From assembly GCF_000282215.1 (NCBI RefSeq), contig NZ_AKJS01000113.1, positions 1 through 55,062 of the forward strand: DNA of 55,062 bases, read 5' to 3'. The position numbers and the translations under genes were made by a program. How positions within the stretch are numbered: position 1 is the first letter of the stretch; each line of letters begins with the position of its first letter. The stretch is from Pseudomonas sp. GM21 (lineage in GTDB: Bacteria; Pseudomonadota; Gammaproteobacteria; Pseudomonadales; Pseudomonadaceae). Below are positions 52,861-55,062 of the stretch, in pieces. The notes under the pieces were generated by a model, which had not been told where the DNA came from, ran no database searches, and worked only from the letters and a program-made list of their open reading frames with translations.

Positions 52861-55062
52861 TAGTCAAAACCCGTAAAAGCAGTTATCGGCTGACCCGCTG
52901 AATTCAAGTAAACTATTGCTTTGGTTTGTTCACCGTACTGCAAGCCGTCTCTCTTAAATCCCTCGCCTATTTTTTTACCCATTTCAATTGGACGCTTGGA
53001 AGCATTCAAACCACTCTGTTTAAAAATCAGCTGTGCGCGCTGTATCGCATTAAACTGATCACGATGGCTGAGAAAGTGTGTCGCCGCAGAGGGTATTACG
53101 GGCTCGTCCCTTCGCCTTCCCCTCTCGTGCCTTTCTATTTCGCCGGTCCCTGGGTTCCTACCTTCTTGCACTCGCTGATGCTGGGACTGCAGAGAGGTTT
53201 GAGCACCATGTTTCTGTAGAAAGTGGGCCTTATCAATTGAATCTTCCATTTCTTTCAATCGCCTATGAAAAACCCCCTCAGCCAACTCATCAATCCGCGC
53301 CCTCCGCTGATCACCCGTCAGCTTCGGCAGCGCCGGCTCACCCTCGTCAACCTTAGCGCCAGTCGTATCATCCGGCGCCCCACACCCAGGCTTATTCGGT
53401 GGAGGACAGTTCCCGCTCAACCCCAACGGATCAACCCACCCCGTCGGGTTCGGCGTGTACTGGTACTGATTCAGCCCACCCGCCAACTTGATCGGGTCCG
53501 GCGTCAGGTATCGGCCAACGTCCGGATCATAGTACCGATGCCGGTTGTAGTGCAGGCCGCTCTCGGCATCGAAGTACTGCCCTTGAAAGCGTAGCGGTTG
53601 CTCAAGTTGCTCGCCCCCGCCGAACGCCAGGTGCGTGACTTTGCCGTAGGCGTTGTATTTCGCCGACCAGACAATCTCACCACCAAAATCGGTCAGTTCC
53701 TGCGGTGTGCCGAGGTGGTCGAGTTGGTAGTAGAACGGGCAGGCCTTGCGCGGGCCTTTGCCGTCGAGCATGGCCAACGGGCGGAAGCTGCCGGGTTCGT
53801 AGACGTAGCTGCGGTAGTGTTCGCGGCCGCTTTCGGCGACGAGGTTGTCGCCTTGCCAAAGAATTCGGTGGTGTGGCCGTCGACGGTTTTGGCGATGCGG
53901 CGGCCGAAGGCGTCGTAGCGGTAGCTGGCGGTGCGACCGTCCGGGGTGGTGACGCCGATCAGGCGGTGTTGGCAGTCGTAGCGGTAGTCGGTGACGAGTT
54001 TTTGCCCGGTGCCGCGGCGTTCGCGGATCAGGTTGCCGAAGGCGTCGTAGTCGTAGTGGCGGTCGCCTTGCATGAGCAGGCGATTGCCCGCGACTTTCGC
54101 GGCGCCAGGGCGGTCCTGCATCAGCAGGTTGCCGGTGGGGTCGTGGGCGAAGGATTCCGGTGGGTCGTCGCGGCTGTGGCGCACGCGGGTCAGGCGGTTG
54201 AGTGGGTCGTAGGCGTAGTTGCGCTGGCCGTGGCGGGTGTCGGCGATGCGGTCGAGATTGCCGTTGGCGCTGTAGGCATAGTCGCGGCGATACAGCGGTC
54301 GCTGCTGTTGGCTGACGGCGTGAGCCTGCAATCGGCCCTGATCGTCGTAGGCATAGTCGCTGAGCAATTGGCCTTGCTGGCGTTGTTGTTCGCGACCGAA
54401 AGTAAATTGGTGGCTGGTGAGCCGCGCGCCGTTGAGGTCGATGGCGGTCAGTGCGCCGCCCTTGGCGTGGTGGTAATCGAGTTTGCTGCCATCCGGCAGG
54501 CGCAGGCGCTTGAGTTGGCCGCAGGCGTCGTAGCCATAACGCAGCGTGCCCCAGCCCTGATGTTCGGTGATCAGCCGGTCCTGTGGGTCGTATTCGAATT
54601 CCAGCGGATGGTCGTGGCCGTCGTCGACGCCGATCAGGCGGCCGAGGCTGTCGTAGCGGTAGTCGACCTGGATGCCGTCGGGCAGGGTTTTGACCAGTAA
54701 ACGCCCGGCCGAGTCCCGCTTGTAAGCGGTGATCAGTTGCGAACCGTCAGAACCGAACTCGGTTTTCTCCAACAGCTGACCCTTGAGGTCGTAGGCATAC
54801 GCGGTACGTTGGCCGTCGAAACCGGTTTCCTGTCGGATCAATCCGCCGGGGGTGTAGTCCAGCTGATATTGCTCGCCGGATTCGTTTTCGATTTCCGTGA
54901 GCAACAGTTGCGCGTTGTCGTAGCGATACTTCAGCTGAGTGCCGTCGGCATTGAGGCGGCGGCTGACCAGGTGCAGGTCGTCGAGGTATTCGTAGCGCGT
55001 GATGCGGCCGAGTTCGTCGCGTTCGGCAGTGATTTTTCCGTAGGCGTTGTAGCTGTAGGCGC
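52860..55062 (-). pseudogene. RHS repeat protein with polymorphic toxin tail, frameshifted, 5' end outside window
   Basis: An Rhs-family polymorphic toxin on the minus strand whose start lies beyond position 55062. YD repeats (RYDSLGRLIGVDD, YAYDPLNRLTRV, YRYDAFGRRI) run to a point near 53855-53863. Here a one-base deletion shifts the frame: DNA reads GAATTCTTTGG where a family TEFLWQGD needs one more base. The second frame resumes with WQGDNLVAES and holds the core end, the DPLGL motif (about 53410-53450, VDPLGLSGN). The C-terminal 183 residues are a variable toxin with SQHQRVQEGRNPGTGE and SHRDQFNAIQRAQLIF, of no family I can name. The stop overlaps the next gene's ATG. Rhs toxins are usually delivered by type VI secretion; no secretion genes are in the window. 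A sequencing error could explain the shift. Confidence 0.85.

Noticed and set aside
52926..53219. 97-codon plus-strand frame opposite the rhs toxin tail
   Set aside because: Antisense to the toxin frame; no ribosome site.

Overview
The window is a chromosomal segment of a Pseudomonas, most likely of the P. fluorescens group. The evidence is high-GC coding, gene order that follows the P. aeruginosa PAO1 block from cpdA to msrA (recalled as roughly PA4969-PA5018), REPIN-type inverted repeats typical of fluorescent pseudomonads, and protein sequences that look like Pseudomonas family members. All names come from reading motifs and gene order; no database search was run.

Layout. (1) 79-2057, minus strand: nudF, a DUF1249 gene and cpdA (ADP-ribose and cAMP turnover). 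(2) 2282-6552: a DUF3298 lipoprotein converging on a thiamin operon in which a TPP riboswitch precedes thiC and the probable pyrimidine permease cytX. (3) 6751-13949: tolC, waaA (Kdo transferase), a LysR regulator divergent from an SMR efflux gene, then a three-gene run (FAD oxidoreductase, aldo/keto reductase, uncharacterised 322-aa protein). (4) 14058-35596: the lipopolysaccharide core region. It holds hldE and msbA; a divergent pair of an O-antigen ligase fused to a kinase-like domain plus an acyltransferase; and a long minus-strand run waaF-waaC-waaG-waaP-wapP-wapQ-tandem kinase, then carbamoyltransferase-wapH-mig-14-dnpA-ssg-wapR. The genes overlap by a few bases, so transcription and translation are probably coupled. 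Together they make the heptose, assemble and phosphorylate the inner core, build and carbamoylate the outer core, attach O antigen and flip lipid A-core. (5) 35789-48975: glnE, the divergent aceE-aceF pyruvate dehydrogenase operon with two FadR-type operator palindromes, a PhoD-like phosphatase, dipA (c-di-GMP phosphodiesterase) and msrA. (6) 49063-50469: rlmJ and a small hypothetical gene. (7) 50901-55062: an AT-richer accessory region at the 3' end of an rhs gene.

The most unusual part is region 7. An Rhs protein, broken by a one-base frameshift, is followed by its overlapping candidate immunity gene. After that come a lone candidate immunity gene and a second, promoterless toxin-tail/immunity pair. 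An 82-bp palindromic element separates the successive cassettes (two identical copies and one decayed copy). This looks like a repeat-bounded graveyard, or reservoir, of Rhs toxin/immunity cassettes. The toxin tails match no domain I can name.
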